In this document: positions 27,440 through 36,844 of the stretch, piece by piece | Position numbering within the stretch: the first letter of the stretch is position 1 | Layout of the letters: every line of letters begins with the position of its first letter | Assembly: GCF_039525035.1 (NCBI RefSeq) | Contig: NZ_BAAAHE010000002.1 | Span: forward strand, 43,718-107,717 | From: Sporichthya brevicatena | Lineage (GTDB): Bacteria > Actinomycetota > Actinomycetes > Sporichthyales > Sporichthyaceae | Length of the DNA: 64,000 nucleotides | Direction: 5' to 3' | The notes under the pieces: generated by a model | The model's input: only the letters and a program-made list of their open reading frames with translations | Database searches by the model: none | What the model was told of the DNA's origin: nothing | Made by a program: the position numbers and the translations under genes

Positions 27440-28288
27440 ATGAGCGGAAGCGGCCTTCTCTACGCAGCGGTGCTCGGCGCCTGGGCCGTGTTTCTTCTGA
27501 CGCGGTGTCTGAAAGTGACGCCGACCGACATCGACTGCGGAGTTCCGGAGGGGACTGTGCTGCGACGCCGCGGCGAGCCGGACCCGGCCGCCGGTACCTA
27601 CTCGATGCTGCGCCCGGCCGTCCCACCCGCGGCCGAGCCCGTCGTGAAGTCCGGCGTCCGTCCCGTCGAGGTCGTCACGCGACCGCGTGTCAGCGCCGCG
27701 ACCGCGCGCCGGCGTCGTCGGGTGCTCGGCACCCTCGTCTCCGTGTTCGTCCCGCTGCTGACCGCGAACCTGCTCGGCCTGATGCCGCTGTGGCCGGCCG
27801 CGATCCCCGCCGCCCTGTTCGTCGCGTACCTCTACGAGGTACGGGTCCGGGCGAAGAAGGCGCGCGTGACCCGCGTGGCCGTCGCGCCCGTCGCCGCCCC
27901 CGCCGGCCCGGCGCGGATCCCCGCGCAGCGCGGCACCCGGAGCCGCCCCGCCGACACCGACATGACGTGGGACCCCTGGCCCTCGGTCGAGGTCGAGGAG
28001 ACCAAGCCCGGCCCCGTCGCCGACATTGCCGACGGCTGGGAGCCCCGCCCCGTCCCGCTCCCGACGTACGTCACCGCCCCCAAGGCCCCCCACGTCGCCC
28101 GCCGGATCGACGTCTCCGCCGGCCGCCCCTGGGCCGTCGCCGACGAGGACGACGAGGCCACCCAGGAGTTCCCCGCCCTCACCGACGAGCTGATCGCCGA
28201 GATCGAGGCCGAGATGGCCGACCAGGCCGCCGGCGAGACCTCCGCCGACGAGGACGAGATCGAGATCCCCCGCGCCGTCGGGGAGTGA
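27440..28288 (+). CDS. glpR: SepX/GlpR-like membrane division protein
   Basis: 282 aa. Short N-terminal membrane helix (about 5-22), a basic Arg-rich loop with ARRRRRVLGTL near 91-101, two hydrophobic segments (about 98-135) and a long acidic C-terminal cytosolic tail (DEDDEATQEFPALTDELIAE and beyond). Topology and position downstream of galU-moeA-rimJ match the Glp receptor (GlpR) of corynebacteria and SepX of Streptomyces, which tether division and polar-growth factors. Called on synteny and architecture; primary sequence similarity was not tested. Confidence 0.72.
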   Translation: MSGSGLLYAAVLGAWAVFLLTRCLKVTPTDIDCGVPEGTVLRRRGEPDPAAGTYSMLRPAVPPAAEPVVKSGVRPVEVVTRPRVSAATARRRRRVLGTLVSVFVPLLTANLLGLMPLWPAAIPAALFVAYLYEVRVRAKKARVTRVAVAPVAAPAGPARIPAQRGTRSRPADTDMTWDPWPSVEVEETKPGPVADIADGWEPRPVPLPTYVTAPKAPHVARRIDVSAGRPWAVADEDDEATQEFPALTDELIAEIEAEMADQAAGETSADEDEIEIPRAVGE

Positions 28289-28293
28289 CCCGA

Positions 28294-28351
28294 CTTCTCC
28301 TGCCTGGCGCGCCCATCCCGGGCTCGGGATACCCGCGCCGCGCCGGAGAAG
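28294..28351 (+). terminator. Long interrupted inverted repeat after glpR
   Basis: Outer arms CTTCTCC and GGAGAAG enclose GCGCG/CGCGC pairing and a central perfect hairpin ATCCCG-GGCT-CGGGAT. It starts 6 bp after the glpR stop and precedes tRNA-Ala. There is no T-tract, so it is a likely 3'-end stem rather than a classical intrinsic terminator. Confidence 0.55.
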
Positions 28352-28424
28352 ATGAGGTCCGCGCCCCGGGGTCCGGCCCGCGTCGAGCACTCCAGGGCCA
28401 GTGATAATCTTTCTCCGCACTTCG

Positions 28425-28498
28425 GGGGCTGTGGCGCAGTCCGGTAGCGCACCTCGTTCGCAACGAGGGGGCCAGGGGTTCAAATCCCCTCAGCTCCA
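28425..28498 (+). tRNA. tRNA-Ala (anticodon CGC)
   Basis: 74-nt cloverleaf: acceptor GGGGCTG/CAGCTCC, D arm GCGC/GCGC, anticodon stem CCTCG/CGAGG with loop TTCGCAA (anticodon CGC), T arm AGGGG-TTCAAAT-CCCCT, discriminator A. CCA is not encoded (ACCG follows). The catabolic region begins 15 bp after its 3' end, but I saw no integrase or duplicated tRNA end there. Confidence 0.97.
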
Positions 28499-28512
28499 CC
28501 GCGTTAGTGCAG

Positions 28513-28552
28513 GTCAGGGGCCAGTTTCGGAATCTCCGAGCTGGTCCCTGAC
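28513..28552. terminator. Hairpin overlapping the 3' end of the crotonase gene
   Basis: GTCAGGGGCCAG (28513-28524) pairs with CTGGTCCCTGAC (28541-28552) with one mismatch around a 16-nt loop. The right arm and loop encode the last residues of the crotonase. It separates that leftward operon from rightward tRNA-Ala and could act as a bidirectional terminator. Confidence 0.6.
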
Positions 28553-29416
28553 TCGTTGGTGCCCGGGCGGCACGATTCGCGATGCGTCGGTGGCGAACGG
28601 CCCGAGACCCGCGGGGTCGAGGAGCGAGCCGAAGCGCTGCATGTTGTGGGAGTGCGCCAGCTGGTGGAGCCCGAACGCGGTCTGGAGCGCGGTCCACTGG
28701 CCCTGGGCGTCGAGTGCCTGGTTGACGGCCTGCTTGGCGAGTTTCAGGCCCATGGACGGTTTGGATGCGATCGCGCGAGCCAGGTCGAGAGTGAACTCGT
28801 CGAGTTCGGGCCGGGGGACGACGTGGTTCACCATGCCGAGGCGGTGGGCCTCGTCGGCGGTGACAGCGGCGCCGGTGAACAGCATTTCCTTGGCCTTGCG
28901 GGGCCCCAGCTCCCAGGGGTGGGCGAAGTACTCGACGCCACCGACTCCGAACGCGACCACCGGATCGGAGAACTGAGCGTTGTCGGCCGCCACCACCAGG
29001 TCGCAGACCCAGACCAGCATGAGGGCGCCGGCGATCGCCTTGCCCTGCACCGACGCGATGGTCGGCTTCGGGAAGTTGCGCCACCGCCGGCACAGTCCGA
29101 GATAGATCTCCTCCTCGACGGCCATCCAGCCCTCGGCGCCGGGAAGCTCGAACCCACCCCAGCAGCTCACCGGCTCGAACGGCGTCATCGGCGAACCCGC
29201 GTCGCGCAGGTCGTGGCCGGAGGAGAAGTGGGGCCCGTCGGCCGCGAGCACGACCACCTTCACGTCGTCGTCCGCGCCCGCCTCGTCGAAGGCGTCGTTC
29301 AACGCATAGAGCATGGCCTTGTCCTGCGCGTTGCGGGTCTCGGGGCGGTCGAGGACGATGCGGACCACACCGTCCTTGAGGTCCTCGTAGCGAACGCCGT
29401 CGCGTGCGGTGTCCAT
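28514..29416 (-). CDS. Enoyl-CoA hydratase/isomerase-family protein (crotonase)
   Basis: 300 aa. Crotonase fold: VVRIVLDRPETRNAQDK (17-33), oxyanion-hole loop HFSSGHDLRDAG near 63-74, and KPTIASVQGKAIAGA (about 117-131). Of the two classical hydratase glutamates, the second position (AKEML) is present, but the first is not obvious (DPVVAFGVGG), so hydratase activity is not certain. It may be an isomerase or other crotonase. Last gene of the 31297-28514 operon, 2 bp after the LLM gene. Confidence 0.88.
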   Translation of the reverse strand: MDTARDGVRYEDLKDGVVRIVLDRPETRNAQDKAMLYALNDAFDEAGADDDVKVVVLAADGPHFSSGHDLRDAGSPMTPFEPVSCWGGFELPGAEGWMAVEEEIYLGLCRRWRNFPKPTIASVQGKAIAGALMLVWVCDLVVAADNAQFSDPVVAFGVGGVEYFAHPWELGPRKAKEMLFTGAAVTADEAHRLGMVNHVVPRPELDEFTLDLARAIASKPSMGLKLAKQAVNQALDAQGQWTALQTAFGLHQLAHSHNMQRFGSLLDPAGLGPFATDASRIVPPGHQRVRDQLGDSETGP

Positions 29417-29418
29417 GA

Positions 29419-30495
29419 CTAGAGGTGAGCCACGCGCGGCATGACCTCGTTCGCCATCAACTCCATCGACCGGAACCAGGGGCCGGGGTCATCGAGGTAG
29501 TCGTAGCCGAGCTGCAGCAGCGTTCCGAAGCCCCCGGTGGTGGCCGCCAGCCGCTCGATCCGAGACACGACCGTGTCCGGAGTCCCGACCAGCCAGCAGT
29601 TCCGCGCGAGGTAGTCGCCGTTGACATCCTCATCGGGTACGTCCGGGTCGTGCTTGACCAGCGAGATCATCCCGAAGGACCGAAGGACCGGCAGGACGTA
29701 CTCGTCGGCCATCCGACCCATGCTCGCGGCCGCCCAGCCGATAGCTTCCTCATCGGTGTCGGCGACGAAGACGTCCCGCACGACCCGCCAGTCGGATCGC
29801 TGTGCGACCCGACCGGCCTCGGTCGCTCCCGCTTCGACCATGGGCCAGTGGCCGGCCACGTAGGCGTCACCGAGGTTGAGGCTGAGCGGCATGAAGCCAC
29901 GCTGCCCGCAGACCCGCAGGGTGTCGGACTTGGGGCTCAGCGCGGCGATCCCGATCGGGGGGTGCGGCGTCTGGAACGGGCGGATGTGTGACTGCATCAG
30001 CCCGTCCAGCATCGGCTCCGGGCGGGTCACGGTCCAGAAATCCCCCTTGAACACGAAGGGGTCCGGGTCGGTCCAGAACTTGAGGAGAATGTCGAGGGCC
30101 TCCCACATCATCTTCCGGTTCACCCCGGCCATGCCGTCCACCTGGAACAGCGCCCAGTCGGACGGGATCCCGCCCGCGCCGACACCGAGCATGAGACGGC
30201 CCTGCGCGAGGTGATCGAGGTAGGCGACGCGATGGGCCAGCTCGGCCGGATGGTGGTACGGCAGCAGGTGCGCTCCGGGCGCCAGGACGATCCGGCTCGT
30301 CTCCATCAGTGCCTGAGCGATCATCAGATCGGGGGCCGGGCACGGCTCCCAGGCCACCGTGAAGTGTTCGCCGACCCAGGCCTCGGTGTAGCCGAGTTCG
30401 TCGGCCCGGCGGATGACGTCGAGATCCCAGCGCGTCCCGTCGGCCAACGGCCGCTCCGGCGGGTGCGACGGCATGAGGAACATCCCGAGTTTCAT
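29419..30495 (-). CDS. LLM-class flavin-dependent monooxygenase/oxidoreductase
   Basis: 358 aa luciferase-like protein. Start MKLGMFLMPSHPPERPL; then WVGEHFTVAWEPCPAPDLMI (about 40-59), HLLPYHHPAELAHRVAYLDH (about 77-96) and a mobile-loop region with PIGIAALSPKSDT. The ATG at 30495 is chosen because the extra upstream codons overlap the SDR. It sits between an SDR and a crotonase, consistent with oxygenation of a cyclic ketone or CoA intermediate; flavin or F420 use is not decided. Confidence 0.9.
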   Translation of the reverse strand: MKLGMFLMPSHPPERPLADGTRWDLDVIRRADELGYTEAWVGEHFTVAWEPCPAPDLMIAQALMETSRIVLAPGAHLLPYHHPAELAHRVAYLDHLAQGRLMLGVGAGGIPSDWALFQVDGMAGVNRKMMWEALDILLKFWTDPDPFVFKGDFWTVTRPEPMLDGLMQSHIRPFQTPHPPIGIAALSPKSDTLRVCGQRGFMPLSLNLGDAYVAGHWPMVEAGATEAGRVAQRSDWRVVRDVFVADTDEEAIGWAAASMGRMADEYVLPVLRSFGMISLVKHDPDVPDEDVNGDYLARNCWLVGTPDTVVSRIERLAATTGGFGTLLQLGYDYLDDPGPWFRSMELMANEVMPRVAHL

Positions 30496-30520
30496 GACTA
30501 TCTCCCGGCTCGTTCGAAAT

Positions 30521-31297
30521 TCAGGACAGGCAGGCGCTGGTGCCACCGTCGATGACGAAGGTGGTTCCGGTGGTCAGGCTCGCGTCGTCGGAGGCGAGGA
30601 AGGCGATCGTTCCGGTGACGTCGGACGGTTGACCCATCCGGCCCTGCATCCGCTCGATCATCGGTATTGACGCACCGTCAGCTCCGAGCATCTGGTCGAA
30701 CACGCTCATTGCCCGGCGCTGCATCGGGGTGTCGATGAACGCCGGGCAGACGACGTTCACCCGGATGCTGGCCGCCCGAAGCTCGATGGAGGCGGTCTTC
30801 GTCACCATGATGACGCCGGCCTTGGAGGCGCAGTAGGCGGTGAGACCCGGAAAGCCCACCACTCCGGCGAGTGAGGACATGTTGATGATGCTGCCGCCCC
30901 CGGTCATGGCGGCGGCGGCGTACTTGGTGCCGAGCCAGGTGCCCAGCAGATTGATGCGGAGCACCCGTTCGAAGTCGGCTTCGAGCATCTCCGTCACCGC
31001 GGCGAAGTGCTCGACCCCGGCGATGTTGACCATCACGTCGAGCTTCCCGAAGCGGGTCACCGCCGCGGTCACGGCCTGCTCGACGTCGTCGGCCGACGAG
31101 ACGTCTGCCCCCTGGGCGTCGGCGGTGCCGCCGGCGGCCGTGATCTCGTCCACCGTGGCGAGTGCACCTTTGTCGTCGATGTCGACGCAGAAGACCTTCG
31201 CCCCGTCGGCGGCCAGGCGGTGGGCCGTCTCCCGGCCGATCCCGCCGGCGGCCCCGGTCACGACGGCGACCTTGTTCCGCAAGCTCTCGTAAGGCAT
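30521..31297 (-). CDS. SDR-family oxidoreductase
   Basis: 258 aa classical SDR. NAD(P) motif TGAAGGIG (14-21), NIAG replacing the usual NNAG near 90, catalytic Ser in NMSSLAGVV and YCASK (about 154-158). C-terminal TTGTTFVIDGG. First gene of a leftward operon with LLM (25-bp gap) and crotonase. Probably oxidises a hydroxy intermediate of the cluster's substrate. Confidence 0.93.
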   Translation of the reverse strand: MPYESLRNKVAVVTGAAGGIGRETAHRLAADGAKVFCVDIDDKGALATVDEITAAGGTADAQGADVSSADDVEQAVTAAVTRFGKLDVMVNIAGVEHFAAVTEMLEADFERVLRINLLGTWLGTKYAAAAMTGGGSIINMSSLAGVVGFPGLTAYCASKAGVIMVTKTASIELRAASIRVNVVCPAFIDTPMQRRAMSVFDQMLGADGASIPMIERMQGRMGQPSDVTGTIAFLASDDASLTTGTTFVIDGGTSACLS

Positions 31298-31567
31298 GTC
31301 CGAACCTCCCTCGATCCTCGGCCAACCATCGGGGCCCGAGCGGTCGCTGTCATTGGCTCGGTCGGTGCATTGCGCTGATGCCGCTTGTCCCGATGGGAGC
31401 GGGGTCGGAACCGCGCGGTGCGTGATGCGTCGATCGGGCTTTGGGCCGACGCGACAAACGCCGCCGGCGATTACTCCCGAACAGGCAAAAGACGGGCCCG
31501 CGCGCAGGTGGTAGCAATTCGAACGACGGCCGGACGAGGACCGTCAACCGTCGATCTGGGAGGAACT
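31298..31567. promoter_or_regulatory. Divergent intergenic region, SDR operon / NTF2-like gene
   Basis: 270 bp between leftward SDR and rightward NTF2-like starts; it must hold both promoters. I saw no strong palindrome, and none of the 41-kb operator half-sites (GATTCAGTTA). Confidence 0.5.
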
Positions 31568-31954
31568 TTGACAACCAACGAGCAGGTCGTCCGAGGCTTC
31601 TGTGAGGCCTGGCTGCGCCGCGATCTCGACGAGATTCTCTCCTACGTGACCGACGACATGATCTACCACAACATCCCGGTCCCGGTGGTCGAGGGACGGG
31701 AGAACGTCGCCCTGGTGTTCAAGTACTTCCTGGAGCTGATGCCCCACATCGACCTGGAGATCACCAACCTCATGGTCGAGGGCAACAAGGTATTCACCGA
31801 GCGGATCGACCGGATGACCGCCGTCGCGGGCGGGCACACCGACCTTCCGGTGGGCGGCTACTTCGAGATTCGCGACGGGAAGATCGCCGTGATGCACGAG
31901 TACTTCAACCTGGCCACGTTCGAGGACGAGGTCGGGTTCAAGCTCACCGGCTGA
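31568..31954 (+). CDS. NTF2-like / limonene-1,2-epoxide-hydrolase-family protein
   Basis: 128 aa cone-shaped alpha+beta barrel. Pattern: LTTNEQVVRGFCEAWLRRD (1-19), DDMIYHNIPVPVVEGRENV, then TERIDRM and GYFEIRDGKIAVMHEYF (about 99-115). The Arg-x-Asp of limonene epoxide hydrolase may correspond to RID; the position I would align with the third catalytic residue reads Glu (HEYF) rather than Asp, so hydrolase activity is uncertain. TTG start with GGAGGAA upstream. It precedes the PucR gene by 30 bp. Confidence 0.82.
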   Translation: MTTNEQVVRGFCEAWLRRDLDEILSYVTDDMIYHNIPVPVVEGRENVALVFKYFLELMPHIDLEITNLMVEGNKVFTERIDRMTAVAGGHTDLPVGGYFEIRDGKIAVMHEYFNLATFEDEVGFKLTG

Positions 31955-31984
31955 TCCGCGGATCTCGGGGCGGAGGGGCGGTCC

Positions 31985-33295
31985 GTGTGTGGTCCATGGG
32001 CCGTCCCGTCCGTATCATCGGGGACAACAGATGGGATCCTCGACGTGGTACGTGATCTGACCCGCAGTCACCCGAGGTGCAAGGACGAACTCGACCGCCT
32101 TGCCAAGATTCTGGTCTCCGACCTCGACCGGGTCTCGGCGGCCGTCGTCACCCGCGTGCTGACCGAGATCCCCGAACTCGGGAGCCCCGACAGCGAGACG
32201 TCGTGGGAGACCACGATGGCCAGCGGGATCGGCAACATCGGCGCCCTGATGTCGATGATGACCTACGGCGTCCCGGCCAACGCCGGGATCGAGCCGCCCG
32301 AGGGCGCGCTCGAGTTCTTCCGGGCGATGATCGGCCGGGGTGCGGACATCACCGCCATCCTGCGTGCCTACCGGATCGGCCACGCCGAACTGTGGAACCA
32401 GTGGATGCGGGTCGTCTCGGAGGGGATCGAGAACCTCGAGGACCTGCCCGAGATTCTGACGGTGTCGTCAGCCCACATGTTCAGCTACATGGACTCGGTC
32501 TGTGAGCGGCTCGTGGCGGAGTACGAGCCCGAGCGTCGCCGTCAGCTCACCAGCGCCGCCGCGCAACGAGTGGCCACCGCCCAGGCGATCGTCGCCGGTG
32601 AGGACGTCGACGTCGACTCCGCCGGCGCGCGGCTCAACTATCGGCTCCGTCGTCACCATGTCGCCCTCGTCCTGTGGCCCGCGTCCCGGCGCGTCGAAGC
32701 TCAAGGCACCGAGGGCCTGGAGCGCTACGCCTTCGCACTCGCCGAGGAACTCGGGACAGAGTGCCCGCTGCTCGTTCCCGCCTCGCGAGGTTGTGTGTGG
32801 GCCTGGCTCGGCGCAGCCGATGCCCGCCGGCTGGCCCCGGTGATCGCCGCCGAGCCGCCGCCCGCCGGTGTGGCCGTGGCCGCGGGCGCCGTCGGTCACG
32901 GGCTCGAGGGCTTCCGGGAGAGCCACCGTCAGGCCGTCGAGGCCCGCCGTGTGTGCGGGCTGCGGGAACGCCCTCCGACCGATGTCGTTCACTACCGCTC
33001 GGTCTCCCTTCTCGCCGCCCTGTGCACCGATCCCGCGTCCGCGCAACGATTCCTGGTGTCGGAACTCGGCGAGCTGAACGGCCCCGACGAGGCCACCCGA
33101 CGGCTGCGGACGACGCTGGGCACGTTCCTGGAGGTCGGCAGCAGCCACGCCCGGGCGGCCCGCGTACTCGGCATCCATCAGAAGACGGTCGCCTATCGCG
33201 TGCACCGGGCCGAGGACCTGCTGGGCTACCGCATCACCGACCGGCGGGCCCCGCTGGAGGCGGCGCTGCTGCTGTCGGCGTTCCTGGAGGGATGA
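31985..33295 (+). CDS. PucR/CdaR-family transcriptional regulator
   Basis: 436 aa. An N-terminal helical sensor-like region (about 20-170), a GGDEF-like central segment (about 200-330), and a C-terminal PucR HTH (LRTTLGTFLEVGSSHARAAR, then VLGIHQKTVAYRVHRAEDLL, about 372-411). GTG start with GGAGGGG upstream. Faces and nearly meets the crotonase gene at 33312. Candidate regulator of one of the flanking catabolic operons. Confidence 0.9.
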   Translation: MCGPWAVPSVSSGTTDGILDVVRDLTRSHPRCKDELDRLAKILVSDLDRVSAAVVTRVLTEIPELGSPDSETSWETTMASGIGNIGALMSMMTYGVPANAGIEPPEGALEFFRAMIGRGADITAILRAYRIGHAELWNQWMRVVSEGIENLEDLPEILTVSSAHMFSYMDSVCERLVAEYEPERRRQLTSAAAQRVATAQAIVAGEDVDVDSAGARLNYRLRRHHVALVLWPASRRVEAQGTEGLERYAFALAEELGTECPLLVPASRGCVWAWLGAADARRLAPVIAAEPPPAGVAVAAGAVGHGLEGFRESHRQAVEARRVCGLRERPPTDVVHYRSVSLLAALCTDPASAQRFLVSELGELNGPDEATRRLRTTLGTFLEVGSSHARAARVLGIHQKTVAYRVHRAEDLLGYRITDRRAPLEAALLLSAFLEG

Positions 33296-33311
33296 CGGAC
33301 CTCGGCGCACG

Positions 33312-34091
33312 TCACCGACCGGTGAAGTCCGGGCGGCGCCGGGCGAGGAACGCCGCGAACCCCTCACGTCCGTCCGCGGACGCGAACAGCGCGGTGGAGG
33401 CCCGGCGCTCCGCGACGATGCCGTCGGCGAGGTTCATGGTGGCGGTCGACGCCAGGAGTTCCTTCGCCGCGGCGTGCACCAGCGGTGCCCCGGCGGCGAG
33501 TTCGTCCGCCAGAACGGCGACGTCGGTGAGCAGGGCGTCCTCGGCGACGATGCGGTTGACCAACCCGAGCGCGAGGGCGCGTTCGGCCTCGATCAGGTTG
33601 CCGAGCATGAGCAGCTCCGCCACGACGCCGGGCGGCACGAGGCGCGGGAGACGCTGCGTACCGCCGGCGCCCGGCAGGACGCCGAGCTTCGCCTCGGGGA
33701 GGCCCAGGCGCGACCCCGGCGCGGCGACCCGGACGTCGCAGGCCAGAGCGAGTTCGAGACCGCCGCCGAGCGCGAGGCCGTGGATTGCGGCCACCACGGG
33801 CAGGCGGCTGGCGGCCAGCCGATCGAGCGCCGCCGCGAACACGGTGATGAAGGTTTCGAACTCGGAGGCATCGGCGAAGCCGCCGAGCTCTGCGATGTCG
33901 GCGCCGGCGCAGAACCCCCGTCCCGCGCCGGAGATGACCAGCGCCCGGACGGTCGGGTCCGGTTCGATCTCGTCGAGGTGCGCCACCAGGTCGGCGCAGG
34001 TGCCGGTACCGATCGCGTTGAGCTGGTCGGCACCCTCGAGCCGGATCCAGGCGACGGCGCCCTTGCGGGTCAGCGATGTCGTGGTGGCCAT
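33312..34091 (-). CDS. Enoyl-CoA hydratase
   Basis: 259 aa crotonase with both hydratase glutamates in place: GLPEAKLGVLPGAGGTQRLP (about 129-148) supplies the first and VVAELLML the second. GFCAGADIAELG (about 59-70) and AIHGLALGGGLELALACD form the oxyanion site. The ATG at 34091 lies 2 bp after the SDR stop; the longer open frame is antisense-type shadow. Last gene of the leftward 40976-33312 operon. Confidence 0.94.
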   Translation of the reverse strand: MATTTSLTRKGAVAWIRLEGADQLNAIGTGTCADLVAHLDEIEPDPTVRALVISGAGRGFCAGADIAELGGFADASEFETFITVFAAALDRLAASRLPVVAAIHGLALGGGLELALACDVRVAAPGSRLGLPEAKLGVLPGAGGTQRLPRLVPPGVVAELLMLGNLIEAERALALGLVNRIVAEDALLTDVAVLADELAAGAPLVHAAAKELLASTATMNLADGIVAERRASTALFASADGREGFAAFLARRRPDFTGR

Positions 34092-34093
34092 CG

Positions 34094-34843
34094 CTACCCG
34101 GCCATCGTCAGGCCGCCGCTGACCGACAGCGTCTGGCCGGTGATGAAGGATGCGCCGGGTCCGGCGAAGAAGGCCACAGCCGGGGCGACGTCCTCCGGGG
34201 CGCCGATGCGCCTCATGGGAACGGCCTTCGCAAGGGCGTCGTACATCTTCTGGTTGTGATCGGCCACCTGTTGCAGCAGCGCTGTGTCGGTCGGTCCGGG
34301 GCAGACGGTGTTGACGGTGATCCCCTTGGACGCGACCTCGCGGGCGAGCGCCTTGCCGAACGCGATGATGGCCCCCTTGGTACCGGAGTAGACGACCTCG
34401 CCCGAGGAGCCGACCCGTCCGGCGTCGGAGCCGATGTTGATGATGCGCCCGAAACCCTGCTCGAGCATCGCGTCGAGGACGGCGCGCGTGACGATCACGG
34501 TGCCGAGGTAGTTGACGTCGACGATCGTCCGCCACGTGGCCTCGGTGGAGTCGACGAAGCGCTCGATCTTGTCGATGCCGGCGTTGTTCACCAGGATCCC
34601 GATGGGGCCCAGCTCGCGCGTGGCGCGGGCCACGAGGTCGGCGACGGCGGTGCTGTCGGAGATGTCGGCGGAGTAGGCGCCGTGACCGTCGCCGAGGTCC
34701 TTTGCCGTTGCCGCGGCGGCCTCGCCGTCGAGGTCGCACACGGCGACCGTGGCCCCCGCCGCCGCGAGAGCGCGGCAGACGGCTCGGCCGATCCCGCCGG
34801 CGCCACCGGTCACCAGGGCCACCCGGCCGCTGAGGTCACCCAT
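34094..34843 (-). CDS. SDR, BadH-like (2-hydroxycyclohexanecarboxyl-CoA dehydrogenase-like)
   Basis: 249 aa SDR with TGGAGGIG (12-19), NNAG, a NIGSDAGRVGSSGEVVYSGT active-site stretch (YSGTK gives YxxxK), NTVCPGPTDTALL and a SGGLTMAG end. From memory, BadH of Rhodopseudomonas shares the SSGEAVY, VNVVCPGPTDTALL and FITGQVLSVSGGLTM blocks, so an alicyclic beta-hydroxyacyl-CoA substrate is plausible. A general 3-hydroxyacyl-CoA dehydrogenase is the alternative. Confidence 0.88.
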   Translation of the reverse strand: MGDLSGRVALVTGGAGGIGRAVCRALAAAGATVAVCDLDGEAAAATAKDLGDGHGAYSADISDSTAVADLVARATRELGPIGILVNNAGIDKIERFVDSTEATWRTIVDVNYLGTVIVTRAVLDAMLEQGFGRIINIGSDAGRVGSSGEVVYSGTKGAIIAFGKALAREVASKGITVNTVCPGPTDTALLQQVADHNQKMYDALAKAVPMRRIGAPEDVAPAVAFFAGPGASFITGQTLSVSGGLTMAG

Positions 34844-34846
34844 GGC

Positions 34847-35656
<810 letters not shown>

Positions 35657-35696
35657 GTGGCTGCCTTTCGCTGAGCGTGCTGAAGAAGGGGCCGGC

Positions 35697-36844
35697 TCAG
35701 GACCGGGCGGCCCGGACCATCTGGCCGGCGATGACCAGTTGCTGGATCTGAGAGGTGCCCTCGTAGATGCGGAACAGCCGTGCGTCGCGGTACAGCCGCT
35801 CCACCGCGACACCGCGCATGTATCCGGCCCCGCCGTGGATCTGGACCGCGCGGTCGGCGACCCGGCCGACCGCCTCGCTCGCGAAGTACTTGCTCGCCGC
35901 CGGGCCGAGCTTCACGTCGACGCCGTCGTCGAAACGGCGTGCTGTGTCGAGCACCAGCGCTCGCGCCGCCATCGTGTCGGTCTGGGAGTCGGCCAGCATC
36001 GCCTGCACCAGTTGGAACTCGGCGATGGCCTTGCCGCCCTGCTGCCGAGCCAGGGCGTAGCTCAACGACTCGTTCACGAGTCGCTCGGCCATGCCGACGC
36101 AGAGAGCCGCGATGTGCAACCGGCCGTGCGCCAAAGCGCGCATCGCCGTGACGTAGCCGGCCCCTCCTCGCCCCCGATCATCGCCTCGTGGGGCACTCGG
36201 ACGTCGTCGAGCATCACGTCGGCACACCACGCGCCGGCCTGGCCCATCTTGCGGTCCTTCGGGCCGATGCTCACTCCGGGCGTGAGCCGCGGCACCAGGA
36301 AGACCGAGACGCTACGACTCGGCGGGCCCGTGGGCGAGGTCCGCGCGAAAACCAGAATCACGTCGGCCACCGGCGCGTTGGTGATGTAACGCTTGGAGCC
36401 GTTGATCACCCAGGAGTCGCCGTCGCGCACGGCGCGGGTGGTGAGACTGCCGGGGTCCGACCCCGCTTCGGGCTCGGTGAGGCCGAAGGAGGCAACCCAC
36501 TCGCCGCTCGCGAGCCTGGGCAGGTAGGTCTCCCGCTGCGCCGGCGTCCCACCTTCGAGCAGCGTGTGGCCGGCAATGCCGTTGTTGGTGCCGAACAGTG
36601 ACCGGAACGCCGGCGTCGTCCAGCCGAGCTCCATGACGAGTTGAGCCTCTTCGTGCATCGACAGCCCGAGGCCGCCGTACTGCGTCGGGATGGCGAACCC
36701 GTACAGCCCCATCCGCTTGGCCGCTTCCACGACCTCGGCCGGGATCTCGTCCTTCTCGTCGATGCTCTCCTCCAGGGGAACGACCTCCTGGCGGACGAAG
36801 CGCCGCACTTCCTTCAGCACTGCGCGCAGTTCATCGGCTTCCAC
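35697..36844 (-). pseudogene. Acyl-CoA dehydrogenase interrupted by a -1 frameshift
   Basis: A single acyl-CoA dehydrogenase (about 380 codons) split over two frames. The 5' part (36844 to about 36172) has FGLTEPEAGSD and ITNAPVADVILVFA up to VPHEAMIGGEEG. The remainder continues in the next frame with GYVTAMRALAHGRLHIAALC, ending [12 protein letters not shown], which contains the catalytic Glu. The break is in a run of four G on the minus strand (GAGGAGGGGCC, near 36170-36176); one extra G would restore the protein. GTG start at 36844 with GGAGA upstream, overlapping the CoA-transferase by 14 bp. Real mutation or sequencing error cannot be told apart here. Confidence 0.88.

Noticed and set aside
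32674..34122. 482-codon + frame running across the end of the PucR gene and opposite the enoyl-CoA hydratase
   Set aside because: It is in a different frame from PucR, Arg-rich, and overlaps two genes with clear families on both strands.
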